Shown: in pieces, positions 34,315-43,577 of the stretch | Layout of the letters: every line of letters begins with the position of its first letter | Position numbering within the stretch: position 1 is the first letter of the stretch | DNA from: JAOUFP01 sp963801505 | GTDB taxonomy: Bacteria; Nitrospirota; Thermodesulfovibrionia; Thermodesulfovibrionales; UBA6898 | Direction: 5' to 3' | DNA: 64,000 nucleotides | NCBI GenBank assembly: GCA_963801505.1 | Contig: CAWDEY010000002.1 | Coordinates: 1 to 64,000, forward strand | The notes under the pieces: generated by a model | What the model was told of the DNA's origin: nothing | The model's database searches: none | What the model saw: only the letters and a program-made list of their open reading frames with translations | Position numbers and translations under genes: made by a program

Positions 34315-35607
34315 TTACTGAGCGATATGGGAGGCAAACTTTTTCGTCATAGAAATTATAAGCGCAAACAGGACAAAGACCGCGGCAAGCAGCCCGACAG
34401 CCACAATTATATTATTTAATAACGCGGGGTCAATCAATAAAATGAGTCCGAGAAAGAACATCATAAGACCGGACAACAATTTTAATTTGCGTCCCTGCCA
34501 TTCTGTCAGTTTTTTAGCTCCGAGGGTGACCGTGAAAATCACAACAATTGTTGCCAGGGGCACAACATAAATACAGTTATATATTACCAGATAAAGATAA
34601 TACTGCCCTGTTGTGAGATTCTGCAGGGTAAGAATCCGCGTAAATACCATTGGGAAGCCTGCTGTACATAACAGTTCATAGCTGTTGGCCGCTATCGCCA
34701 GGACTATGGTCCCCATGAGCATTGATGAAATGGACGTTGCATTCAGAAGGTTTCTCATGCGCTCAAACAGCTTCGGCTTTGCCTTATCAGGGATGGATAG
34801 GGAAACTCCTCTTGAGAAAAAGAAAAAGTCCTTGATGTTTATGACAGCTACTGTCAGGGCGATAATGCCGGCTATAACTGTCATCAACAGGAGTTGGCCC
34901 GCAATTATAAAGAGGTTAAGCCATGCCGCCATAAAAACAAAATAGATAAAGCCTGAAAAAAATACGAAGGTGCCGCCGATCAGGAGCATTCGTTTTCTTG
35001 ATTTTGCGTGCATCAGGAGGCTCAACAGGAAAAAAAGCACAAAAAACGCACAGGGATTAAAACTGTCCAGCCCCCCAAGGATAACAGTCATAACGGGCAG
35101 AGAGATCATAGACAAATCCATGTCTCCAAAGAATGGCACTTTAACAATCTCGTGCTTTTTCCGGAGAACAGGACTGCGTGACCTTTCCGACGGTTCTACG
35201 CAGGCTTTTTTACTTTGGATGCAATACTGAATGGTGTTTTCGATCTCCTGAGCAGTACTTTCATTGAAACCGACAAAAACTTCAGTATTAATGAAGGTCA
35301 CCGGGACCCCTGTGGATTTTGTCCCGGCTGCCTCAAGCATACGGGACAAAAACATTGCATTCGGTTTGTTATGCCATACTTCATAGGTTTTGACCTCAAG
35401 CTGAGGATATTTCCGCTTTGCCATGTCCAGATATTTTTCCTCATTTGCACAGTGAGGACATCCGTCGCCCCAGAAAAAATAGAGCACTACCTTTCCGGTT
35501 TCTTCCTCAGAAACAGGTGCTGCTGCAGCAGGACACAGAAAGATCCGGAGCAAAAAAAACTGGAGCAGAAGCAATAAAACAAATTTGTATCTTGTCTGAA
35601 TTTTCAT
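34315..35607 (-). CDS. Thioredoxin-like domain fused to DsbD-type membrane domain
   Basis: 430 residues from ATG 35607 (MKIQTRYKFVLLLLLQFFLL), which has GTGAGAAG upstream and starts a signal/membrane segment; the frame is open upstream but overlaps yyaL. Residues about 40-135 form a glutaredoxin/thioredoxin-like domain with FFWGDGCPHCANEEKYLDMA (CPHC). Then come six or more membrane helices with GGLDSFNPCAFFVLFFLLS, the Pro-Cys pattern of DsbD/CcdA transmembrane electron carriers, although a second helix cysteine pair is less clear (SYELLCTAGFP). It probably moves reducing equivalents across the membrane. Confidence 0.7.
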   Translation of the reverse strand: MKIQTRYKFVLLLLLQFFLLRIFLCPAAAAPVSEEETGKVVLYFFWGDGCPHCANEEKYLDMAKRKYPQLEVKTYEVWHNKPNAMFLSRMLEAAGTKSTGVPVTFINTEVFVGFNESTAQEIENTIQYCIQSKKACVEPSERSRSPVLRKKHEIVKVPFFGDMDLSMISLPVMTVILGGLDSFNPCAFFVLFFLLSLLMHAKSRKRMLLIGGTFVFFSGFIYFVFMAAWLNLFIIAGQLLLMTVIAGIIALTVAVINIKDFFFFSRGVSLSIPDKAKPKLFERMRNLLNATSISSMLMGTIVLAIAANSYELLCTAGFPMVFTRILTLQNLTTGQYYLYLVIYNCIYVVPLATIVVIFTVTLGAKKLTEWQGRKLKLLSGLMMFFLGLILLIDPALLNNIIVAVGLLAAVFVLFALIISMTKKFASHIAQ

Positions 35608-35629
35608 CTTCTCACAACCCCTCGACCAT

Positions 35630-37745
35630 TCATTCGCCCAGCATTTCAAGCATCTTCCCGATATCCGCTGTCGGCAGCTGGCAGTTACGGTCCCTGCAGA
35701 TATACGCCCTGGCTTTGCCGTCAGGGCTGCCATATGACTTCGTAAAACCTGATATTCTGTCAATCTCTGGAGACTGCTGCTTAGCGGGCCGTAAAAGGAC
35801 TACTTTATTGGGAAGTAAATGAGACCTAAGCGTCTGCAGCATAGTCTTCGTATCCGCAGCCTGTGGATCGCCTGCAATGACAATTTCACAGGGAGGTCCT
35901 GCTGCAAAGTCAACTGCCACCATCAGTTGAGCATAGGCCGCGGGGTATTCACTGACAGCGTCGGCAAAGGCACGTCCTATCTGGACCGCCTTTTCTTCAA
36001 GCTCAGGGTCTCCTGTCATGCGGCCCAGACGGAGCAGGTTTAACATCGCCACTGAATTTCCGGAAGGCACTGCTGCATCGTAAATCTCTTTTTTCCTTAC
36101 CAGTATCTCCTCTGTATCGTCTGCCGTAAAATAAAAGCCCCCTTTGTCGCTGTCCCAGAAATGCCTTATGAAATCTCTGTTAAGTTCGAGCGCGGTCTCC
36201 AGATACCTTACATCAAAAACAGTCTCGTATAGGTCTATCAAGGCTGAAATAAAAAAAGCATAGTCATCCACATGCGCAGGAAAAGACGCCTCACCATCAC
36301 GGTACCGGTGCAAAAGTCTTCCATCATCAGTACGCAAATGCTTCAGAACAAATGCGACTGCCCTTTCAGCAGCCTGGGCATATACCGCGCTCATTGAAGG
36401 CCTGGGCCGCCCTTGCCAGCGCCATTATCATGAGGCCGTTCCAGTCTGTTAAAATCTTATCATCCTTGCCGGGATGTATTCGTTTGTCCCTGGAGGAAAA
36501 GAGTTTCTTCAGGGCCGCACTTACGTGAGCATGTAGATTTGGATAAGACATATTCAGAGCTGCAGCGCTTTGTTCAGGCGATCTGTCCAGATGCAGGATG
36601 TTCGTACCAGGTCTTTCATTCATTGTCTGGTCGGTAAAATTTCCATCTTTTGCTACATTGAAGACTTTTATAATAAGGCCGGCCTCTGAAGGACCCAATA
36701 TGTTATTTATCTCTTCATATGACCAGACATAAAACTTTCCCTCCACTCCCTCGCTGTCAGCATCTTCAGCTGAATAAAAGCCGCCTCCCTGACCTGTCAT
36801 ATCACGCAAAACATAGTTGCAGATCTCACAGGCGGTCTGCTTGTGTTCCTCATTTTTAGTTGCCAGGTAGGCATCCGCGTACGCCAGGGTAAGCATCGCC
36901 TGGTCATAAAGCATTTTCTCAAAGTGCGGCACAAGCCATTGGTCATCTGTTGAGTAGCGGTGAAAGCCAAATCCAACATGGTCATATACTCCTCCCTGTC
37001 TCATTGCCCGGAGTGTCTGCTCCACCATCCTAAGGGCCTTCGGGTCTTTTTTGCGCTTCCAGTATCTCAGGAGAAACACAAGATTATGCGGAGTCGGAAA
37101 CTTGGGAGCAGGCCCGAAGCCTCCGTGCTGTTCATCAAATCTCCTGCATAATTCCTCATATGCAGACTGAAGCGCTGCCTCACCGAGTGCATTCCCCGGG
37201 GTAACGGCTTCCTCTCGCTTAAGTGCAGCTGTAATCTCCTCGGACAACCTGTTAATGTCACCAGGCTGATTGCTCCACATCTTCTTTATTCGCGGCGCGA
37301 GATCGAGCATTCCGACCCGTCCGAAGCGGCTCTCTTTCGGCAAGTAGGTGGCTGCAAAGAAAGGCTTTTTCTCAGGCGTCATGATGATAGTGAGAGGCCA
37401 GCCGCCGCTGCCGGTCATCAGCTGGCATACCTTCATATAGACAGTATCTATATCCGGCCTTTCTTCGCGGTCAACCTTAATGGAAATGAAGACCTCATTT
37501 AGCAGCGCTGCTACTTCATTGTCCTCAAAAGATTCTTTTTCCATGACGTGGCACCAATGGCACGCTGAATATCCGATTGAAAGAAAAATAGGTTTGTTCT
37601 CCTCCTTCGCGGTATCAAAGGCCTCAGCACCCCAGGGATACCAGTTAACAGGGTTGTATGCATGTTGCAGCAGATAGGGGCTTTTTTCGGAGATCAGTCT
37701 GTTGGGTTTTAAGTTGCTGTTTTCAGGGTCATGTGCGGTCATCAC
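35630..37745 (-). pseudogene. yyaL: YyaL/DUF255 thioredoxin-domain protein with one-base insertion
   Basis: A protein of about 700 residues in two frames. The N-terminal thioredoxin-like domain shows PNRLISEKSPYLLQHAYNPV, YSACHWCHVMEKESFED (CHWC) and GGWPLTIIMTP. The rest is an alpha/alpha-barrel like that of glycosidases and N-acylglucosamine epimerases (GGVYDHVGFGFHRYSTDDQW, FYSAEDADSEGVEGKFYVW). The first frame ends ALARAAQAFNE followed by an extra base near 36385; removing it joins VYAQAAERAVAFVLKHLR and the normal C-terminus. The family (SPATA20-like) has no established function. A single insertion again suggests sequence error as an alternative. Confidence 0.8.
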
Positions 37746-37854
37746 GGCCTCCGATGCAATCCATTATTGTCAAAGGTTACCAGATTTCCGGAAGACCGTC
37801 AATTTTGGCAGGATGGGAGAGGATAGGATTTACTGACAAGCAGGTGTCTTACCC

Positions 37855-37984
37855 TAAAAAAAGCAGAATCCACAAAGACGCAGAGTTCACAGAGTAAAAT
37901 CAAGGAGTTACGGGCAGGACAGGGGCAACCAAATTGGTCAGTCCCCTCTTTGCCTTAAACCCGCGTTTTCTCAGCGTCTCTGTT
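37855..37984. repeat. Inverted-repeat element, family 1, subfamily a (reverse)
   Basis: Reverse orientation of the copies at 8927 and 43340: GCAGAATCCACAAAGACGCA, then AAGGAGTTACGGGCAGGACA, then CAAATTGGTCAGTCCCCTCT and CGCGTTTTCTCAGCGTCTCT. The outermost part of one arm is missing after 37984. The surrounding spacer (37746-38089) holds no gene. Confidence 0.75.
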
Positions 37985-38089
37985 ATGCATACTTATGGTG
38001 AGTCATAATTTGTGGTGTACGTGCCGTTATCCGCACATGAGCTATTGCTGCTACCATGTGAACCAGAAAATGTGATATTATAAGTCGAT

Positions 38090-38778
38090 ATGAAGGAGAA
38101 AAGAAGATATAGGAGATTCCTAATCGAAGGCATGGACGTCCAGTGCAGGATGTTTTTTAACACCGAAGTTAAGATTCACGACATAAGTTTCGGCGGGGTT
38201 GCTCTAAGTTTGGACAAGAGGCTGAACATGGGACAAAAATATACCCTTAAAATTGAGTCTGAGAGCAATACTATGTCATTAGAAGGTGTTGTGGTCTGGG
38301 AAAAAATGACTAACCTTACAAAAGAGGTAAAGGGTAAAAAGTTTCCCATATATGAAGTAGGAATGAGATTTGATGAAGTGCTAACAGGAAAAGGGGCTGA
38401 CCTTCTCAATTTTATCAGCGGAAATATTTCCGACAAGGCGATTAAAACAAGGCTACAAGGGCTCAGGGTGAAGATTGTCGAGCCAGGAAAAGACTGTTAT
38501 CCTGGATGACCGTGATAGCTATTCTGTAAAAATGATTGGTTTGGGTGGGATGCTCATAGAAAACAAAGAGAAACTTGAATATTGACGACAGATTTTCAAT
38601 GGAAATGAGCTTTTCAGAAGACGTAAAACCGATAAAATTTCTGGGGAGGACGGCCTATTGCGTGGAAATACCTGGCAAGACACCGCAATCCTATGATACG
38701 GGGATAGAATTTATTGAGATGAACGAAAAAGATAGGGCACGGCTGAAAGAATTCATTGATATGCTCCAGGACATTTAA
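38090..38778 (+). pseudogene. Two-PilZ-domain protein with two single-base insertions
   Basis: The first frame (139 codons) begins MKEKRRYRRFLIEGMDVQCR and holds a PilZ domain with RRYRRF and DISFGGVAL, the c-di-GMP-binding RxxxR and DxSxGG motifs. Extra bases near 38486 and 38574 break the frame; correcting both yields TVILDDRDSYSVKMIGLGGM and IDDRFSMEMSFSEDVKPIKF...GIEFIEMNEKDRARLKEFI, a second PilZ-like domain lacking the RxxxR arginines. The full protein would be about 229 residues. Likely a c-di-GMP receptor. The first domain alone may be translated. Confidence 0.65.
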
Positions 38779-38839
38779 CACGGCGAATTGCTTTTAATTG
38801 AGCAACGCCGTAAGAGGTAGATATTTCTTATACCTCAGA

Positions 38840-41464
38840 CTACTTTTCTGTTTTTTTTTCACGCATATATCGCTTCAGTACAAATTTTCTCTCGTCTTCT
38901 TCTGTCTTCAGCCTTCCCCTGAGTTTTTCATCCAGCAGTTCTTTCAGGATAAACTTGTAAAGGGGCCCTTGCCGGATGCCGATTTTCTTTAAATCGCTGC
39001 CTTTTACAAAGGGGGTTATCTTTTTCAGATCTACCAGAAAGTGTGATATATCTTTTTTCTTATAAACGTCCTTCGTGATAGCCATTGAGAAGAGGATTAT
39101 TTCTATACGGACATCTGCCAGCAGGTGATAAAGGCTCGCAGGGTCATGTGAAGGAAGTTTTTTAAGTATTTCATCTGATTCAGATATGCTCTTGAGGATA
39201 ATTTCCCGTAGTCGTGGGGGAGCGGAAAGCCTTTCAAGTGCCTCTTCCCTGTCGCTATCGCTAAGGTTGGATAGAAGCGCCATGAGATATAAAACACCGG
39301 TGTCGGCCTTTTTCTCCAGATACAGGAGCTTATACCAGGCAACTGTCTCATACATTGATGAAAGTCTTGCCTCAAGTTTTTCATCAAAAACAAGGTGCTT
39401 GTGTATCATCTTCAGCAGCTCATAATCAGAAAGTTTTTTAAGAGTTTTCACAGGATTTGTTTCTTTAAACGCAATAAGCAGTTCTTCATAAAGACGTGAT
39501 CCCGAAAGCTTTTCGAAGAGATTCATTTTGATCGCTGATTTTATGAGGTTCTCTGTATGCCTGCTGAGTTTGAAGCCGAACCTCACGGCAAACCTGACTG
39601 CCCGGAAGGCCCTGGTCGGGTCTTCCACATAACTGAGGTTATGGAGCACGCGTATGGTCTTGTCCCTTATGTCGCGCTGCCCTCCAAAAAAATCCATCAA
39701 CAGGCCAAAATCTTTCTGGTTAAGCTTGATCGCAAGTGTGTTGATGGTGAAGTCCCTTCTGTAAAGGTCCTTTTTTATGGAAGACATTTCAACTTTCGGC
39801 AGCGCGGCAGGAGACTCATAATACTCGGTGCGGGCCGTGGCAACGTCAAGCTCCAGGCCCTCATGAATGATCTTGGCTGTCCCAAAACGGGGATGAAACC
39901 TCGACCTGGCTTTCAGCCTTGCACTGAGCTCTTTTGCAAATAAGATACCGTCTCCCTCAATTACCAGATCAATGTCAAGATTTGCCTGTCCGAGCAATAA
40001 ATCCCTGACCGATCCGCCAACAAGATAAACATTGACTCCCATCTTATCAGCCACTTCCCCGGCAGTTTTGAGTATCCTGAAGACCTTCGCAGGGAACCTG
40101 TCTTTTATCAGTGTTGAGAGGTTTCTGCTGACCGCGCGAATTTCTGTTATATCCTCCTTGTCAACACGCCTTTTTCTCAGAAATTCTTCATACAATACCC
40201 TCAGCAGGTCTGTTCTTGTAATCGCGCCTGTTATACTTTCCCCTTTCAATACAGGCATAAAACGCTGATTATGTTCAATCATCATGGTTTCGATATCTCT
40301 GATAGGGGTATCATTTTCCACTGTCAGGGCCTCTGATGTGGAAAAATCACTGGCCTTGTTTTTTCTGAAACCGTGAAAGATGGCTTTTTCAACGATTTCC
40401 CTCGATATCAAGCCCGCATATTTTCCATCCCGGACAATCGGAAGCACATTGACCCCGAATTTTGTCATCATATCTTCTGCTTCTTTGATTAAACTGTCCC
40501 ACTGAATTGTTACGACCGGACTCGTCATTATGTCGGCGGCTGTCTTGCCTGGCTTAACATATACGGGCAATTTATCGACAAGTTTTTCAGCAACGACTTC
40601 AAGGGATGCCTCTCTTATGGTCGCCGAGGCAGCAGCGCGATGACCGCCGCCTCCGAATTCCTTAAGCAGCTCTCCGATATCCAGCTCCGGGACCCTGCTT
40701 CTCCCTATGATCAATATCTTTCCCTCCATAGCCAGCAGAAGAAGCACTGCGTCTATATCTTCGAGTTCCATTATTCTATGGGCCAGATGAGCGGCATCGC
40801 CGATATAAACCTCCCTCGCAGCCCTGGCGATCACGATTCTTATCCCTCTGAGGACTATTTCATCAGATGATTTCACAAGCTCATTGAGGAGGTCCAGCTC
40901 TTCAACATTCAGTTCTGTTTTGATATAACTGGAGACTATATTGAGGTTTGCGCCTCTCTTAAGCAGGTATGAAACAGCCATCAGGTCTCTCTCTGTTGTA
41001 GAGGGGAAAAGCAGGGAGCCTGTCTCCTCATAAATACCGAGCGCCATAATTGTAGCTTCCATCGGGGAAGGATGAAGTTTTTTGCCCTTCAGCAGCTCGA
41101 CAAACAACGTAGCTGTAGCGCCTACCTTTTCCAGTTTTTCAACTTCTCCCCGTATATCATTTTTTTCAAACGGGTGATGATCATAGATATGAACGGTCAG
41201 TCTTTTGTTTTCAAGCAGTTCCGCCAGAGAAGCCAGCCTGTCGCGTTGCTTTGTATCAACGATAATAAGCGTGTCCACTGTTTCCGGATCGATGTCCTTC
41301 ATCCGGTTGATCTTGACAGGGTCAAAAACCTCTATAAAGTCACGCACCTTTTTTTCCTGTGAGCCGGGAAACACAAGCAGCGCTTCAGGATACAGTTTTT
41401 TGGCTGCAATCATCGAGGCAAGGGAATCAAAGTCCGCGTTTATGTGCGACGTTATAATTTTCAC
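38840..41464 (-). CDS. DHH phosphoesterase - CBS - tRNA nucleotidyltransferase fusion
   Basis: 874 residues. Domains in order: DHH phosphoesterase (about 1-160; SHINADFDSLASMIAAKKLY, IYDHHPFEKND), DHHA1 (to about 305; FGGGGHRAAASATI), two CBS repeats (about 310-440; DIMTSPVVTI and EMMTKFGVNVLPIV), and the class II tRNA nucleotidyltransferase (from about 465; VYLVGGSVRDLLLGQANLDI, then DIDLVIEGDG with catalytic DxD) with its helical tail. Long enzymes of this type in Aquifex and Deltaproteobacteria are A-adding enzymes that cooperate with a separate CC-adding partner; which reaction it performs cannot be fixed here. The N-terminal part resembles nanoRNase/PAP phosphatase. Monocistronic, convergent to the PilZ gene. 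Confidence 0.88.
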   Translation of the reverse strand: MKIITSHINADFDSLASMIAAKKLYPEALLVFPGSQEKKVRDFIEVFDPVKINRMKDIDPETVDTLIIVDTKQRDRLASLAELLENKRLTVHIYDHHPFEKNDIRGEVEKLEKVGATATLFVELLKGKKLHPSPMEATIMALGIYEETGSLLFPSTTERDLMAVSYLLKRGANLNIVSSYIKTELNVEELDLLNELVKSSDEIVLRGIRIVIARAAREVYIGDAAHLAHRIMELEDIDAVLLLLAMEGKILIIGRSRVPELDIGELLKEFGGGGHRAAASATIREASLEVVAEKLVDKLPVYVKPGKTAADIMTSPVVTIQWDSLIKEAEDMMTKFGVNVLPIVRDGKYAGLISREIVEKAIFHGFRKNKASDFSTSEALTVENDTPIRDIETMMIEHNQRFMPVLKGESITGAITRTDLLRVLYEEFLRKRRVDKEDITEIRAVSRNLSTLIKDRFPAKVFRILKTAGEVADKMGVNVYLVGGSVRDLLLGQANLDIDLVIEGDGILFAKELSARLKARSRFHPRFGTAKIIHEGLELDVATARTEYYESPAALPKVEMSSIKKDLYRRDFTINTLAIKLNQKDFGLLMDFFGGQRDIRDKTIRVLHNLSYVEDPTRAFRAVRFAVRFGFKLSRHTENLIKSAIKMNLFEKLSGSRLYEELLIAFKETNPVKTLKKLSDYELLKMIHKHLVFDEKLEARLSSMYETVAWYKLLYLEKKADTGVLYLMALLSNLSDSDREEALERLSAPPRLREIILKSISESDEILKKLPSHDPASLYHLLADVRIEIILFSMAITKDVYKKKDISHFLVDLKKITPFVKGSDLKKIGIRQGPLYKFILKELLDEKLRGRLKTEEDERKFVLKRYMREKKTEK

Positions 41465-41514
41465 GTTATATTGTAACAGGCTCCAAAGACAAAATACTGA
41501 CCTATGGATTATTT

Positions 41515-41626
41515 GTAACTACTCAGGTTGTTTAGACTGTGGTCTGTTAGGACTGCACAAAGAACGAATTAAGGCTTTCTCCCATATCCACCTAAACACC
41601 TACTGACTATCCACCTGAGTAGTTAC
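41515..41626. mobile_element. 112-bp MITE-like element, family 4
   Basis: Perfect 14-bp terminal inverted repeats GTAACTACTCAGGT and ACCTGAGTAGTTAC bound a non-coding core (TGTTTAGACTGTGGTCTGTT, then AGGACTGCACAAAGAACGAA). A reversed homologous copy lies at 48390-48490. It sits three bases downstream of the diguanylate cyclase stop. No coding capacity. Confidence 0.8.
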
Positions 41627-41628
41627 GA

Positions 41629-43002
41629 TTATTTATATATTATCACTTTGTCTCTGCCATTGTTCTTTGCTTCGAAAAGAGCGTTATCGGCGAGAGAAAT
41701 AAGGTCATCATGAGTTTGGACTTCCGGATGAGGGAAACAGGATATCCCTATACTGACAGTAATACCACCTTTGTTTTTGAGGCTTTTAAACCTGTGGTTT
41801 TTGACAGACATCCTGATCCTCTCCGCCTCGGCCAGTGCGCCCTTCTTCGAGGTCTGCGGCAACAGGATAACAAACTCTTCTCCGCCGTAGCGTGCAAGCA
41901 CATCGACCTTGCGAGTGGACCTTTTGAGCAGTTTCGAAAACTCCTGCAGGACTGTATCACCTATCTTGTGACCATATAGGTCGTTAATCTTTTTGAAATA
42001 ATCGATATCAAGCATCAGGCAGCTGATGGGAAGGATATATCTCTCGGAACGGTTAAACTCCTCTATTATTTTGTGATAAAAGTATCTGACGTTATATATC
42101 CCTGTCAGAAAATCCGTAATCGCAAGCTTTTCAAGTCTCGCCTTTTCATCCTCCATCTGCTCAAATAAAAAGGCGTTGTACAGCGCGTTTGCTGATGTCT
42201 TCGCTATGATCTTTAACAATTGTATCTCGGAGGCGTTGAAGGCACGCACCTTTGTAGAAGTCCTGAGAAACAATGTCCCTATGATCTTCTCATGAAATAT
42301 GATGGGAATTACCAGTATGGACCTGATCCCTAGTGGAACAATAATTTCCCGTACTTTCTTCATCAATGGGTCTGTCGCTACATCATTGATAAATACCGGT
42401 TCCTTAGAGGCCAGGGCTGCCAATATCTCAGGGTATTTTTTCAGGTTCAGCCGGAGGCCGGGCATATCGGGATCTTCATGACTGGCGACCACAATGGCCG
42501 ACTTGCGCAGCCAGTCAACCCTTATAATAGAACTCCTGTTGACTGCCATGACATCCGCTATCTTTTTGACAATCTTGTAGAGCAATTCTTTTGGATCCAG
42601 CGTCGTAGAAATCAACTGGGTAAGTTCAGCGCAGATCCTGAGTTCCCATATCTCATGCTTCATGGAATCAAATTCATTTCGCTCAATAATTATTCTCTCC
42701 AGTTTATATGCAAGGTCTTTTTCAAGAAAGGGGTTATAAATATAGCAATTCACATTATGGGTTATTGCTGTCTCCAGTCCTTTTTCAATCTTTCCGGTAA
42801 TTATAGCAATAACAGGGAAGCGGGTTGTTTTATCAGAAATAGAGGGGAGGAACGAGTCTTCAGCAATAATAGCTGCCGGTTTATATTTAACTAAATATTT
42901 TAAAAAAGGCGCAAGGTCCTGAAAATAAGAGGGCTTGTATATCTTTTTGTTTGTAAAAAAAGACCCGATAAAGTCAGCTGCCTTTCCATTTCTGGCGATC
43001 AC
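41629..43002 (-). CDS. GAF-GGDEF diguanylate cyclase
   Basis: 457 residues from GTG 43002. The N-terminus resembles a degenerate receiver domain (AAIIAEDSFLPSISDKTTRF). A GAF domain follows (about 130-285; LGIRSILVIPIIFHEKIIGT), then GGDEF with ARYGGEEFVILLP as the active site and, five residues upstream, RKVD as the inhibitory I-site. LDIDYFKKINDLYGHKIGD is the Mg/GTP segment. It makes c-di-GMP under product control, fitting the PilZ gene nearby. The frame stays open upstream and a good AAGGAG (43024-43029 region) lies three bases before CTG 43020 and six before ATC 43017; translation may begin there, since the receiver-like LIKKIAVIARNG reads better. Confidence 0.88.
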   Translation of the reverse strand: MIARNGKAADFIGSFFTNKKIYKPSYFQDLAPFLKYLVKYKPAAIIAEDSFLPSISDKTTRFPVIAIITGKIEKGLETAITHNVNCYIYNPFLEKDLAYKLERIIIERNEFDSMKHEIWELRICAELTQLISTTLDPKELLYKIVKKIADVMAVNRSSIIRVDWLRKSAIVVASHEDPDMPGLRLNLKKYPEILAALASKEPVFINDVATDPLMKKVREIIVPLGIRSILVIPIIFHEKIIGTLFLRTSTKVRAFNASEIQLLKIIAKTSANALYNAFLFEQMEDEKARLEKLAITDFLTGIYNVRYFYHKIIEEFNRSERYILPISCLMLDIDYFKKINDLYGHKIGDTVLQEFSKLLKRSTRKVDVLARYGGEEFVILLPQTSKKGALAEAERIRMSVKNHRFKSLKNKGGITVSIGISCFPHPEVQTHDDLISLADNALFEAKNNGRDKVIIYK

Positions 43003-43082
43003 CGCTATTTTTTTGATCAGTTTCTCCTTGATAAAATACTAATTTCTAATATTATTCAGAATTTTACTAAAAGAGTCAAAGT

Positions 43083-43224
43083 ATTGAAGACTCCCTCCGG
43101 TAAGGCCGCAGGGAATCTCAATGCAAGGAATGTTTTTTCATTATATTCGCTCGCTAACCCCGTGGCACCAACAGTAGGGGCCTTAGGCCAGACCACGGGG
43201 AATATCGCTCGCTATCCATTTAAA
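43083..43224. repeat. Dispersed repeat family 3, copy 2
   Basis: Nearly identical to 18474-18593 (ATTGAAGACTCCCTCCGGTA ... TCGCTCGCTATCCATTTAAA), but with about 22 additional bases (CAACAGTAGGGGCCTTAGGC) inside the CCGTGGCA...GACCACGGGG hairpin. The extra piece itself contains GGCCTTAGGCC, a small palindrome. Confidence 0.8.
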
Positions 43225-43339
43225 CATCGTAACTGATCGGGTAAATAGACTGAAGGCATAAGGTTTCCAGGCAAATATACTTGATCCCCAAGGTTTCGGA
43301 TAATTCAGGTTGCCGACAGGAACGCGGCAGATTATTGAA

Positions 43340-43503
43340 CCTAAAAACGGCAGTTCGTTCACCACGGAGGCACAGAGACGCTGAGAAAACGCGGGTTTGA
43401 GGCAAATAGGGGACTGACCAATTTGGTTGCGCCCCTATCCTGCCCGTAACTTCTTGATTCTACTCTGTGATCTCTGTGTCTCTGTGGTTAAGTGCTTTTT
43501 TCA
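43340..43503. repeat. Inverted-repeat element, family 1, subfamily a
   Basis: CCTAAAAACGGCAGTTCGTT, CACCACGGAGGCACAGAGAC, interior GGGGACTGACCAATTTGGTT and CCTATCCTGCCCGTAACTTC, right arm CTCTGTGTCTCTGTGGTTAA then GTGCTTTTTT. Same orientation as 8927-9087 and close in sequence along the whole length. Together with the family 3 copy just upstream it fills the 575-base spacer between the cyclase and the phosphate transporter. Confidence 0.8.
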
Positions 43504-43577
43504 GGTTGAAATACTTCAGCCTAAACACCTGAGTTTGTTCGATCTGCTATATGCAGTAAAGATGCGGAAAATTAGGC

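Noticed and set aside
35608..35763. N-terminal extension of the thioredoxin/DsbD-like protein
   Set aside because: It overlaps the coding end of yyaL and precedes the natural signal sequence starting at 35607.
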